DNA of 16,557 nucleotides. It comes from Schlegelella_A sp036272325. Lineage in GTDB: Bacteria; Pseudomonadota; Gammaproteobacteria; Burkholderiales; Burkholderiaceae_C. The translations under genes and the position numbers were made by a program. Position 1 is the first letter of the stretch; each line of letters starts with the position of its first letter. Under the pieces are notes generated by a model. That model searched no databases and was not told where the DNA came from. It worked only from the letters and a program-made list of their open reading frames with translations. The DNA lies in assembly GCA_036272325.1 (NCBI GenBank), contig DATAYY010000062.1, forward strand, positions 1 to 16,557. Reading direction: 5' to 3'. This document shows positions 7,451 through 15,353 of the stretch, piece by piece.

Positions 7451-8416
7451 ATGAGCACCGCCGCACCCGCACCGCCCGCATCGGTCGACGCCGTCGTCGA
7501 TGCGCTCGCGGCCGAGCAGTACGTCGCCGACCGGCGGCTGGCGACGGCGGTCTTCCTCGCGCTCTCGCTCGGCCGGCCGCTTTTCGTCGAGGGCGAGCCC
7601 GGCGTCGGCAAGACCGAGCTCGCCAAGGCACTGGCGCGCGCCCGGCACGCGCTCCTTCTTCGCGTCCAGTGCTACGAGGGGCTCGACGTCGCCCAGACGT
7701 CGTACGAGTGGAACGTCGCTCGCCAGATGATGGAGATCCGCCTCGCCGAGGCCACGCACGGGCTCGGCGACGCCGCCGCGCGCGAGCGCCTCCTCGCGAG
7801 CCTCTATTCACGTGAGATGCTGATCGAGCGGCCGCTCCTGCAGGCGCTGACGCAGGCGCGCTCGCCGGTGCTCCTGATCGACGAGCTCGACCGCGCCGAT
7901 GAGCCGTTCGACGCTTTCCTGCTCGAGGTCCTGGCCGAGAACCAGCTGACGATTCCCGAGCTCGGCACCGTGAAGGCGGCGCCCGATGCCGCGCCGATCG
8001 TCGTCATCACGAGCAACCGCACGCGCGAGATCCACGACGCGCTCAAGCGCCGCTGCCTCTATCACTGGGTCGACTACCCGGAGGCGGCGCGCGAGATCGA
8101 GATCGTCCGCATGCGCGCGCCCGGTGCCAGCGAGCGCCTCTACGCCCAGGTGGTCGCCTTCGTCCAGCGGATGCGAACGCTCGACCTCTTCAAGGCGCCG
8201 GGGATCGCCGAGACGATCGACTGGACGAACGCGCTCGTCGCCCTCAATGCGATCAGCCTCGCGCCCGAGAACGTCCGCGACACGCTCGGCGTGCTGCTCA
8301 AGCACCGCGACGACATCGCCAAGATGCAGGGCGGCGACATGACGAGGCTGCTCGCCGAACTGCAGGCCACGGTCCGTGGCGAAGGCGCAGCTGCGACGCG
8401 CGCCGATGTTCGCTGA
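7451..8416 (+). CDS. coxD: MoxR-type AAA+ ATPase, CoxD-like maturation factor
   Basis: A 321-residue AAA+ ATPase. Walker A is GEPGVGKT at 48-55, Walker B is VLLIDE at 140-145 followed by LDRADEPF, and sensor 1 lies in IVVITSNRTREI. The helix KRRCLYHWVDYP is typical of the MoxR/CoxD subgroup. In O. carboxidovorans CoxD is a membrane-associated chaperone for inserting sulfur and copper into the molybdenum site. Form II clusters keep a homologue, presumably for cofactor sulfuration or conformational activation. It sits 59 bases after coxM, beyond the hairpin, with only a weak ribosome site. It overlaps the VWA gene, its usual partner, by 11 bases. Confidence 0.9.
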   Translation: MSTAAPAPPASVDAVVDALAAEQYVADRRLATAVFLALSLGRPLFVEGEPGVGKTELAKALARARHALLLRVQCYEGLDVAQTSYEWNVARQMMEIRLAEATHGLGDAAARERLLASLYSREMLIERPLLQALTQARSPVLLIDELDRADEPFDAFLLEVLAENQLTIPELGTVKAAPDAAPIVVITSNRTREIHDALKRRCLYHWVDYPEAAREIEIVRMRAPGASERLYAQVVAFVQRMRTLDLFKAPGIAETIDWTNALVALNAISLAPENVRDTLGVLLKHRDDIAKMQGGDMTRLLAELQATVRGEGAAATRADVR

Positions 8417-9563
8417 CAACGTCGTCCATTTCGCTCGCGTCCTCCGCAACGCGGGAATCCCGGTCGGCCCCGACCGCGTCCTCGCCGCGCTCGAGGCGAT
8501 CGAGGCGGTCGGCCTCGGCCGGCGCGACGATGTTCATGCCGCGCTCTCGGCGGTGATGCTCGACCGCCACGAGCAGCAGGCCCTGTTCGACGACGTCTTC
8601 GCGGCGTTCTGGCGCGACCCCAAGCTGCTCGAGCGAATGATGGCCGAGCTGTTGCCGAAGATCACCGGCCGTGGCGAGCGCGCGAAGAAGACGCGGCCGA
8701 ACCGGCTCGCCGATGCGCTGGCGGCACCGACTGCCGACCCGGGCCGGCCGCCGCAACATCCCGACGACCAGGTCGAGTTCGAGACCAGCTTCGCGTTCTC
8801 GGATCGCGAGCGGCTGCAGCGTGCCGACTTCGAGTCGATGACCGCGGCCGAATTCGAGCTCGCCAAGAAGCTGGCCGAGGAAGTGCCGTTGCCGTTCGCG
8901 CCGGTGCGCCGGCGGCGTCACGAGACGAGCACGCGCGGCAGGATCGACCTCAGGGCGACGATGCTCGCGATGGCGCGCCAGCCGGAAACGCTCGTGCCAC
9001 GCTTCAGCCGGGCGCGGAGCGAATTGCCGACGATCGTCGTCCTGCTCGATGTCTCGGGGTCGATGGACCGCTACGCGCGTCTCATGCTGCACTACGTGCA
9101 CGGCCTGACGCGGCGCTATCTCAAGGTCCATACGCTCACTTTCGGCACCCGCTTGACCAACATCACGCGGGCGCTCCGGCACCGCGACCCCGACCTCGCG
9201 CTCGAGCTGGCGAGCGCACAGGTGCAGGACTGGAAAGGCGGGACGCGGATCGCGTCGTGCCTCGACGACTTCAATCGCCATTGGGCACGGCGCCTCCTCG
9301 GCGCCAACGCAGCGCTGCTCCTCGTCACCGACGGGCTCGATCGCGACGAGCATGGCGAGCTGACGCGCGCCGCCGCGCAGCTGCGCCTGTTTGCGCGCCA
9401 GATCGTCTGGCTCAACCCGCTGCTCCGCTTCGATCGCTTCGAGCCGCGCGCCGGCGGCGTGCGGGCGCTGTTGCCGCACGTCGATCGCTTCCTGCCGGTC
9501 CACAATCTGGCGAGCCTAGGCGATCTGGCGACGGCGCTGACCGCGCGCGCGACGCCACGCTGA
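8406..9563 (+). CDS. coxE: VWA-domain protein, CoxE-like partner of the AAA ATPase
   Basis: A 385-residue protein from ATG 8406. A GTG at 8376 would add 10 residues but lies deeper inside coxD, and the conserved region (FADNVVHFARVLRNAGIPVG) begins at the ATG. The C-terminal von Willebrand factor A domain has a full MIDAS metal site: DVSGS at 215-219, the Thr in GGTRI, and Asp309 in VTDGLDRDE. The N-terminal part is the helical CoxE/DUF58-like region with a charged linker. MoxR ATPases and VWA proteins work in pairs as metal-dependent chaperones, and CoxD-CoxE is one such pair. Start and coxD stop overlap (8406-8416), so translation is probably coupled. Confidence 0.9.
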   Translation: MFADNVVHFARVLRNAGIPVGPDRVLAALEAIEAVGLGRRDDVHAALSAVMLDRHEQQALFDDVFAAFWRDPKLLERMMAELLPKITGRGERAKKTRPNRLADALAAPTADPGRPPQHPDDQVEFETSFAFSDRERLQRADFESMTAAEFELAKKLAEEVPLPFAPVRRRRHETSTRGRIDLRATMLAMARQPETLVPRFSRARSELPTIVVLLDVSGSMDRYARLMLHYVHGLTRRYLKVHTLTFGTRLTNITRALRHRDPDLALELASAQVQDWKGGTRIASCLDDFNRHWARRLLGANAALLLVTDGLDRDEHGELTRAAAQLRLFARQIVWLNPLLRFDRFEPRAGGVRALLPHVDRFLPVHNLASLGDLATALTARATPR

Positions 9564-9575
9564 GGAGACGACGAC

Positions 9576-10142
9576 ATGGAGCTCAAGGGCGAACGACTGA
9601 TTCCGGCGACGATCGATGCCACGTGGGCGGCGCTCAACGACGCCGAGACACTGAAGGCGTGCATCGCCGGCTGCGAGTCGCTCGAGCGGATCGGCGACGA
9701 CGCGTTCGTCGCCGTCGTGGCGATGAAGATCGGGCCGGTCAGCGCGCGCTTCAAGGGCAACCTGAAGCTGACCAACGTCGAGCCGCCGAAGGGCTACACG
9801 ATCAACTTCGACGGCCAGGGCGGCGTCGCCGGCTTCGGCAAGGGTGCGGCCGACGTGGCGCTGACGCCGGCGGGCGATGCGACCCGGCTTGCCTACGACG
9901 CGCGCGCGACCGTCGGCGGCAAGATGGCGCAGATCGGCTCTCGCCTCATCGACGCCACCGCCGCCAAGATCACCGAGGACTTCTTCCGCGCCTTCGAGGC
10001 GCAACTGCAGGCGAAGGTGGCCCCCGAGGCCGTTGCGCCGGGGGCGGCCGTCGTCGCGCGCGCGCCCGCCTCTGCCAGGACGCTTGTCTGGATCCTCGCC
10101 GCGCTCGTCGTCGCCGCGATCCTCTACGTTCTCTTGCGCTAG
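9576..10142 (+). CDS. coxG: SRPBCC family protein with C-terminal membrane anchor, CoxG-like
   Basis: A 188-residue protein. Residues 1-145 or so match the CoxG (SRPBCC/START-like) fold: MELKGE, the A-W-A-L-N-D helix, the CIAGCESL segment, the MKIGPVSARFKG strand, and a KIT-DFF-F final helix. An Ala-rich linker follows, and a single hydrophobic helix (about 167-186) ends the protein. In O. carboxidovorans CoxG recruits CO dehydrogenase to the cytoplasmic membrane. The tail anchor here fits a similar membrane-docking role for the hydroxylase, bringing it near the quinone pool. GAGGAG overlaps the coxE stop and lies 8 bases before the ATG. This is the last gene of the cluster; coxF (XdhC family) is not present. 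Confidence 0.9.
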   Translation: MELKGERLIPATIDATWAALNDAETLKACIAGCESLERIGDDAFVAVVAMKIGPVSARFKGNLKLTNVEPPKGYTINFDGQGGVAGFGKGAADVALTPAGDATRLAYDARATVGGKMAQIGSRLIDATAAKITEDFFRAFEAQLQAKVAPEAVAPGAAVVARAPASARTLVWILAALVVAAILYVLLR

Positions 10143-10150
10143 CCTCTTCG

Positions 10151-10171
10151 ACGGGTCAGAACGTGACCCGT
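10151..10171. terminator. inverted repeat at the convergent coxG/porin junction, possible two-way terminator
   Basis: ACGGGTCA (10151-10158) and TGACCCGT (10164-10171) form a perfect 8-base stem with a 5-base loop. It starts 8 bases after the coxG stop and contains the porin stop codon (10156-10158). Position and symmetry fit a shared terminator for two convergent genes. No T-run follows on either strand, so confidence is limited. Confidence 0.35.
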
Positions 10172-11502
10172 GTCGACCACTGCACGCGGTTGTCGGTCGC
10201 GCTCGCCCCGTCCTTCGTCCGATGCCTGCCCCAGAGGTATTCGGCGCCGGTCATCACGTTTCTGGTCAGCTGATAGAGCGCGTTGACCGAGCCGTAGCTG
10301 CCGACGCGAAAGGCGCTGCCGAGTTGGCCGTCGGTGTTGCTCTGCTTGTGCTGGCTGTAGCCGAGCGCGCTCGTCCACTTGTCGTTCCACGAGTGGTTGT
10401 AATAGAGCAGATAGCCGACGGTGCGGACCGTCTCGGCGCGCAGCGCGGCGTCCGGCGCGAGGTCGATGCCGCCATCGTTCATGTAGCTCGCGATCGCGTC
10501 GCCGAAGACGACCTGCCCGTTGAGCTGGTCCTTGCCGAGCAGCTTGACCGTGCCGCTGAGGTTCAGGCCATAGCCGGTCTTCTCGTTGGCCGGTGAGCCG
10601 TCGGCGCTCGTCGAGTTCTGGAATCCCACCTCGCGCAGGATGCCGGCCAGCTTCACATGACCCCAGTCGCGGTCGTAGCGGAACGACGCGACGACGTCGG
10701 GCCAGCGGTTCTTGCTCGTGATGCCGGCGCCGAGCGCCGGATCGATGTCGGTCACCTTGCCGGTGTCGATCGCCGAGCTCGGCGCCTCGAGCGAGAGCGC
10801 GACCGTCATGCCGTCGCGACTCATCGGCGTGAAGCGAAACTGCGGGTTGCGAAGAAAGACCATCCCCGGCGGTCCCCAGTAGTCGATCGTGTTCGGGAAC
10901 ACGCTGATGTCCATGAAGTTCGAGTCGGTCTGGCCGACGCCGAACCGACCCAGCTCCGCCCACGCCCGCAGCCAGTGGATGTTGGTGCCGCCGTCGCTGC
11001 CGAACAGGTCGAACGCGAGGTCGGTCTTGATCTCGCCGTAGGCAGTGGGAATGAAGCCGCGCACGCCGAGGCTCGACTGGCGGATGCCGAACGTGAACTG
11101 TCCGTCCTTGCCGCAGCCGGGGCTGCCGGGGCAGATCGGAATCTGCGAAGGCCGCAGCGTCGCGGCCCAATCGGGATTCATCTTCTTGAAGTCGTAGATC
11201 GCGTCGGCCATCACCTGGCCGTAGATCTCGACGCGGGCCTGGCCCGGGTCCTTCGCGTTCTCGTCGGGGCTCACTCCGGGCGCGACGACCGCTGCGCCGG
11301 CCACCGCCGCCGAAGCCGCTCCCGCCGGTGCGGCCGCCGACTTTGCCTGCTGATCCTCGAGTGCCTTGACCCGCGCTTGCAGTTCCTGGATGGTCTGCAT
11401 CGCGCGGTCGAGCGCAGCCTTGATTTCCTGCGTCGTCTGCCCCTGGGCGCTGCTGCCGCAAGCGATCAGGGCGGCTGCCGCTGCCATCGAGAGTCGTCGC
11501 AT
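10156..11502 (-). CDS. DcaP-type outer-membrane porin
   Basis: A 448-residue outer-membrane protein. It has a Sec signal peptide (cut near AQGQ, about residue 21), then a short coiled coil (about 24-52, EIKAALDRAMQ to KALEDQQAK). An Ala/Pro linker leads to a beta-barrel starting with ARVEIYGQVMADAIYDFK and ending in the terminal aromatic of STRVTF, the outer-membrane assembly signal. A cysteine pair lies in CPGSPGC. This layout matches the DcaP family, trimeric porins with an N-terminal coiled coil that admit dicarboxylates and related acids. TTGGAGA precedes the start by about 5 bases. It lies 150 bases downstream of dctM on the same strand, so it may supply the outer-membrane step for the TRAP system. 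Exact substrate unknown. Confidence 0.85.
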   Translation of the reverse strand: MRRLSMAAAAALIACGSSAQGQTTQEIKAALDRAMQTIQELQARVKALEDQQAKSAAAPAGAASAAVAGAAVVAPGVSPDENAKDPGQARVEIYGQVMADAIYDFKKMNPDWAATLRPSQIPICPGSPGCGKDGQFTFGIRQSSLGVRGFIPTAYGEIKTDLAFDLFGSDGGTNIHWLRAWAELGRFGVGQTDSNFMDISVFPNTIDYWGPPGMVFLRNPQFRFTPMSRDGMTVALSLEAPSSAIDTGKVTDIDPALGAGITSKNRWPDVVASFRYDRDWGHVKLAGILREVGFQNSTSADGSPANEKTGYGLNLSGTVKLLGKDQLNGQVVFGDAIASYMNDGGIDLAPDAALRAETVRTVGYLLYYNHSWNDKWTSALGYSQHKQSNTDGQLGSAFRVGSYGSVNALYQLTRNVMTGAEYLWGRHRTKDGASATDNRVQWSTRVTF

Positions 11503-11652
11503 GTGGTCTCCAACGATCCGGTCCAGCCCGGCGTGGCGTCGAGCTGACGATCGATCGCATTCGATGACGACGATACGAACCGATGCACCGGCAGCAAGTG
11601 GACCAAGGTCCTATCGTCAGCGCGCGGTTTCCGCGCACCGCGTCGGCGTTCG
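11503..11652 (-). promoter_or_regulatory. dctM-porin intergenic region, possible porin promoter
   Basis: A 150-base gap. Just after the dctM stop is a short GC hairpin (GCGCGG 11622-11627, loop TTT, CCGCGC 11631-11636) without a T-run. Further on, on the minus strand, TTGCTG (11597-11592) and TATCGT (11575-11570) are 16 bases apart and could be a weak sigma-70 pair. A palindrome CGATCGATCG (11548-11557) lies between this and the porin start. None of these is strong evidence. Confidence 0.25.
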
Positions 11653-12954
11653 CTAGTGCTGCATCTGCTCGGGCAGGAAGCTGACGAGCTGCGGAAACGC
11701 GTAGAGCAACACGACCATCAGGACCATCAGCAGGAAGAACGGGAACGCGGCGCGCGCGATCGTGCCGATTCCGCGCTTGGTCATCCCCTGCAGTACGAAC
11801 AGGTTGAAGCCGACCGGCGGCGTCACCTGCGCCATCTCGACGACGACGACGACGAAGATGCCGAACCAGAGCGGGTCGATGCCCGCCTTCTGCACCGTCG
11901 GCATGATCACGCCCATGGTCAGCACGACCATCGAGATGCCGTCGAGGAAGCAGCCGAGTACGCCGTAGAACGCCGTGAGCGCAAGGATCAGGCCGAACTT
12001 CGAGAGGCCGAGGGTGGCGATCCATTCGGCGAGGTGGCGCGGCAGGCCGATGTAGCCCATGCTGAGCGTCAGGAAGGCAGCGCCGGCGAGGATGAGCGCG
12101 ATCATGCAGTAGAGGCGCGTGCCGCCGAGGAGCGACTCCTTGAACGTCGGCCAGGTCATCGAGCCCTGCGCCGTGGCGATGACGAGCGAGCCGAGGACGC
12201 CGAGCGCCGCGGCCTCGGTTGCGGTCGCGATGCCGGCGTAGATCGAGCCGAGCACAGCGACGATCAGCAGGACGACCGGGATCAGGCTCTTCGACTCGCG
12301 CAGCTTTTCGGCAAAGCTCATCGGCGGATCGGGCGGCGGGATCAGGTGCGCATTCTTCAGTGACCAGCCGGCGATGTAGAGCGAGAACAGGCCGGCGAGG
12401 ACGATGCCCGGAATGACACCGGCGATGAAGAGTTTCGAGATCGAGACGTCGGCGATGACGCCGTAGACGATCATGATGATCGAGGGCGGAATCAGCAGAC
12501 CGAGCGTGCCGGCGCCGGCGAGCGAGCCGACCGACATCCGTTCGGGGTAGCCGCGCCGCGCGAGTTCCGGCAGGCTCATCTTGCCGATCGTCGCGCACGT
12601 CGCCGCGCTCGACCCCGACACCGCGGCGAAGATCGCGCAGCCGACGACGTTGGTGTGCAGGAGGCGGCCGGGCAGGCGCTGCACCCAGGGTGCGAGGCCG
12701 CGGAACATGTCCTGGCTGAGGCGGGTGCGAAACAGGATCTCGCCCATCCAGATGAAGAGCGGCAGCGCGGTCAGCGTCCAGCTCGACGCCGAGCCCCAGA
12801 TCGTCACCGCCATCGCGTCTCCGGCCGGCCGCGAGCTGAACAGCTGCATGCCGATCCAGGCGACGCCCGACAGCGTCAGGCCGATCCAGACGCCGCTGGC
12901 GAGGATCAGGAACAGCGATGCGATCAGCAGCGCGGTGACGGCGGCGTCATTCAT
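11653..12954 (-). CDS. dctM: TRAP transporter large permease (DctM)
   Basis: A 433-residue, very hydrophobic protein with about 12 predicted helices, the normal size for DctM. Family landmarks are PLFIWMGEILF, the AAVSGSSAATCATIG segment (one half of the Na+/substrate site), TLGLLIPPSIIMIVYG, TEAAALGVLG, and the second-half VEMAQVTPPVGFNLFVLQG. DctM carries the Na+-driven transport path of a TRAP importer in the inner membrane. The start ATGAATGA overlaps the dctQ stop (12947-12949), giving an 8-base overlap and probable coupled translation. A longer in-frame extension to 13167 is only dctQ read in another frame. Confidence 0.93.
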   Translation of the reverse strand: MNDAAVTALLIASLFLILASGVWIGLTLSGVAWIGMQLFSSRPAGDAMAVTIWGSASSWTLTALPLFIWMGEILFRTRLSQDMFRGLAPWVQRLPGRLLHTNVVGCAIFAAVSGSSAATCATIGKMSLPELARRGYPERMSVGSLAGAGTLGLLIPPSIIMIVYGVIADVSISKLFIAGVIPGIVLAGLFSLYIAGWSLKNAHLIPPPDPPMSFAEKLRESKSLIPVVLLIVAVLGSIYAGIATATEAAALGVLGSLVIATAQGSMTWPTFKESLLGGTRLYCMIALILAGAAFLTLSMGYIGLPRHLAEWIATLGLSKFGLILALTAFYGVLGCFLDGISMVVLTMGVIMPTVQKAGIDPLWFGIFVVVVVEMAQVTPPVGFNLFVLQGMTKRGIGTIARAAFPFFLLMVLMVVLLYAFPQLVSFLPEQMQH

Positions 12955-13489
12955 TTCGGGTCGCCTCGTCGCTGACCGGAACGACCCGCCGCCCCTGGAC
13001 CTCGAGGACGAGCTCGTCGACGAAGGCGATCGCCAGCACGACGGTGCCGATCGCCATCGCCAGCTGCGGCAGCCAGAGCGGCGTCGCGTCGTTGCTGGTC
13101 GAGATGTCGTGGAACGCGTACGACTGCCAGGCGAGCTTGCAGCTGTAGACGGCGAACAGGGCGGCAAGCAGGGTCGCCCCGGCGAGCGCCCAGATCTCGA
13201 GGCCGCGCCGCGCGCCGCCGCTGAGCGCCGCGAGCAGCAGCGTGACGCGGATGTGCTCGCCGCGCTTGAGGGTATGCGCCAGGGCGAGGAATCCGGCCGC
13301 CGCCATCATGTAGCCGGCGTAGGCGTCGATGCCGGGGACGTTGAAGCCGATCTGGCGCGAGGCGATCGAGAGCAGGACCATCGCCAGCAGCAACACCATG
13401 GCGACCGCGGCGAGCGCCGCCGCGGCGTCGTAGAGACGGTCGAGCGCGCGGCCGAGCGGGCCGCGCGCAACTTCGAGCGAGGTCGGCAT
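12947..13489 (-). CDS. dctQ: TRAP transporter small permease (DctQ)
   Basis: A 180-residue membrane protein with four predicted helices, as usual for DctQ: about 22-45, 55-72, 95-118 and 138-160. The charged LKRGEHIRVTLL loop after helix 2 is the family's best-conserved stretch and is intact. DctQ binds DctM and helps dock the loaded binding protein. It lies 12 bases after the dctP stop and overlaps dctM. Together the three genes give a complete TRAP importer. Confidence 0.9.
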   Translation of the reverse strand: MPTSLEVARGPLGRALDRLYDAAAALAAVAMVLLLAMVLLSIASRQIGFNVPGIDAYAGYMMAAAGFLALAHTLKRGEHIRVTLLLAALSGGARRGLEIWALAGATLLAALFAVYSCKLAWQSYAFHDISTSNDATPLWLPQLAMAIGTVVLAIAFVDELVLEVQGRRVVPVSDEATRNE

Positions 13490-13501
13490 CGCCGCTCGCG
13501 C

Positions 13502-14500
13502 CTACATCTTCCGGTAGCTATCGACGATCGCCTGCCCTTCGGCGCCGGCCTTGTCGAGCCATTCCTTCAGCATCGTGTCGCCGACCTTCTTCATGTCGGC
13601 CTTCAGCTGCGGTGACGGCGGCAGGATGGTCATCCCGTTCTTCTTGAGGAGGTCGATGTACTCGCCGTTCTTCTTCTGCGAGAGCGCCCAGCCGCGTATT
13701 TCGGCGTCGGCGCCGGCCTTCAGCACTGCGGCTTGGGTCGCCTTGTCGAGCGCGTCGAATGCCGCCTTGTTGACGAGCACCGCGTTCTTCGGCAACCAGG
13801 CCTGGGTGTCGTACCAGTACTTGATGTGCTCGTAGGTCTTGGAGTCGTAGCCGGTCGATCCCGACGACATGTAGCTCTCGATGACGCCGGTCGCCATCGC
13901 CTGCGACAGCTCGGCCGCCTGCACGGTGACCGGCTGCGCGCCGACGAGCTCGGCGATGCGCGCCGTTGCCGGGCTGTAGGCGCGCCACTTGACGCCCTTC
14001 AGGTCGGCGGCCGAGTTGATCGGCTTGTTGACGTAGATGCCCTGCGGCGGCCACGGCACCGTGTAGAGCAGCATCATTCCCTGTTCGCCGAGCTTCTTCT
14101 CGAGCGCCGGCTTCGATGCCTTGTAGAGCTTCATCGACTCGGCGTAGCTGTCGGCGAGGAAGGGCAGCCCGTCGATGCCGTACGGCTGCCATTCGTTCTG
14201 GTAGTTGACGAGCAGCACTTCGCCGATCTGCGCTTGACCGCCCTGGACCGCGCGTTTGATCTCCGGCGCCTTGAAGAGCGACGCGTTCGCGTGCACGGTG
14301 ATCTTGAGCTTGCCGCCAGTCGCCTTGTCGACGTCGTCGGCGAACTGCTGCAGGTTCTCGGTGTGGAAGTTGTTCGCCGGGTAGGCCGCCGGGAGGTCCC
14401 ACTTCGTCTGCGCGACCGCAGTACCGGCGATCGAGAGCAGGGCCCAAGCGCCGACGCCGGCCAAGAGCGATGGGAGACGGTCGGAACGGATCATGGGCAC
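13502..14500 (-). CDS. dctP: TRAP transporter substrate-binding protein (DctP family)
   Basis: A 332-residue periplasmic protein. It has a signal peptide with a cut near TAVAQ (about residue 31), then the DctP fold beginning KWDLPAAYPANNFHTENL. Arg in VKWRAYSP occupies the conserved position that normally grips the ligand carboxylate. AAELSQAMATGVIESYMSS and the KYWYDTQAW helix are family landmarks. The ligand is therefore probably an organic acid; its identity is not readable. The start could be the ATG at 14500 or the one two codons later at 14494. It is the first gene of dctPQM and is transcribed away from a racemase/oxoprolinase operon, which suggests the transported compound is the substrate of those enzymes. 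Confidence 0.92.
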   Translation of the reverse strand: MPMIRSDRLPSLLAGVGAWALLSIAGTAVAQTKWDLPAAYPANNFHTENLQQFADDVDKATGGKLKITVHANASLFKAPEIKRAVQGGQAQIGEVLLVNYQNEWQPYGIDGLPFLADSYAESMKLYKASKPALEKKLGEQGMMLLYTVPWPPQGIYVNKPINSAADLKGVKWRAYSPATARIAELVGAQPVTVQAAELSQAMATGVIESYMSSGSTGYDSKTYEHIKYWYDTQAWLPKNAVLVNKAAFDALDKATQAAVLKAGADAEIRGWALSQKKNGEYIDLLKKNGMTILPPSPQLKADMKKVGDTMLKEWLDKAGAEGQAIVDSYRKM

Positions 14501-14654
14501 CCCGGTGGATCAACAAAGGCCACCAAAGCATAGGGCGTGCCCTTGCAGGCGGACATCGGTTGTTGCCCGAGCGCTTGCAGTCCAGGAGCGAACACGATAA
14601 TTCGGCGAAATAGTGTTCCAACGTCTCGAGGGTTTCCCCGATGTCGACCGAGGC
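14501..14654. promoter_or_regulatory. divergent promoter region with dyad (candidate operator)
   Basis: A 154-base region between dctPQM (minus) and the racemase operon (plus), and so likely the control point for both. It contains an interrupted dyad, GAACAC (14590-14595) and GTGTTC (14613-14618), with arms 23 bases apart, about two helical turns. GATAAT (14596-14601), a near-consensus -10 box for the plus strand, lies inside the dyad. TTGCAG (14575-14580) is a poor -35 at a short 15-base spacing. A regulator bound here would block the rightward promoter. No regulator gene is visible in the window. Confidence 0.4.
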
Positions 14655-15353
14655 ATGCCGGACGTCGCCGTGAGCACGATCCTCGGCGTCGTGATGCTCG
14701 AGACGCGGTTCCCGCGTCCGCCGGGCGACATCGGCAACCCGCGCACGTTCGCGTTCCCGGTCCGCTACCGCACCGTCGAGGGCGCGTCGCCGCGGCGCGT
14801 CGTCGTCGAACGCGACCGGACGCTGCTCATGCCGTTCATCGCTGCCGCCGCTGCGCTCGAGCGCGACGGCTGCACCGCGATCACGACGAGCTGCGGCTTC
14901 CTCGCTCTGTTCCAGCGCGAGCTCGCCGAAGCGGTCGGCGTGCCGCTCTGGACTTCGAGCCTGCTGCTGGTCGCCGGCATCGAGGCGGCGCTGGCGCCGG
15001 GTAGGCGCGTCGGCATCGTCACCGCCGACGCGGCGTCGCTCACGGCGGAGCATCTGCGTGCCGTCGGCGCGTCCGCCGACACGCCGCTCGAGGGGCTCGC
15101 CGCCGATTCGCGCTTTCGCGCGACCCTGCTCGACGACAGCGACGTGCTCGACGAGGACGAGGCGCGGCGATCGACCGTCGCGGCCGCCGAGCGCCTGTTG
15201 GCGCGGCGGCCGGACGTCGCTGCGATCGTCCTCGAGTGCACCAACATGCCGCCGTATGCCGACGCCGTGCGCGCGGCGACGCGGCTGCCGGTCCTTGACA
15301 TCACGACGCTGATCCGGTCGCGCTTCGGCGCGGCGGCGGAGGAGCATGCATGA
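14655..15353 (+). CDS. aspartate/glutamate/hydantoin racemase family protein
   Basis: A 232-residue protein. LGVVMLETRFPRPPGDIGNP opens the fold, and both catalytic cysteines of the cofactor-independent racemase superfamily are present: C80 in TTSCGF and C195 in LECTNMPPY. Two cysteines favour racemisation; arylmalonate decarboxylase, a sister family, keeps only the second. The substrate is unknown, and hydantoins, aspartate/glutamate or related chiral acids are possible. The ATG at 14655 was chosen because the conserved region starts about seven residues later. An in-frame GTG at 14613 lies inside the dyad and has no ribosome site; a GTG at 14670 is also possible. The stop overlaps the next start (ATGA). 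Confidence 0.85.
   Translation: MPDVAVSTILGVVMLETRFPRPPGDIGNPRTFAFPVRYRTVEGASPRRVVVERDRTLLMPFIAAAAALERDGCTAITTSCGFLALFQRELAEAVGVPLWTSSLLLVAGIEAALAPGRRVGIVTADAASLTAEHLRAVGASADTPLEGLAADSRFRATLLDDSDVLDEDEARRSTVAAAERLLARRPDVAAIVLECTNMPPYADAVRAATRLPVLDITTLIRSRFGAAAEEHA

Noticed and set aside
4140..7811. Very long open frame on the minus strand (over 1,200 codons) opposite the cox-like genes
   Set aside because: Arg/Ala/Asp-rich translation without domains, antisense to three clearly recognised genes; an artefact of GC-rich codon use.
8376..8405. GTG start for the CoxE-like gene
   Set aside because: It increases overlap with coxD without adding conserved residues; ATG 8406 begins the conserved region.
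12955..13167. Longer DctM start
   Set aside because: The extension is dctQ in another frame; ATG 12954 matches the family start and overlaps the dctQ stop.
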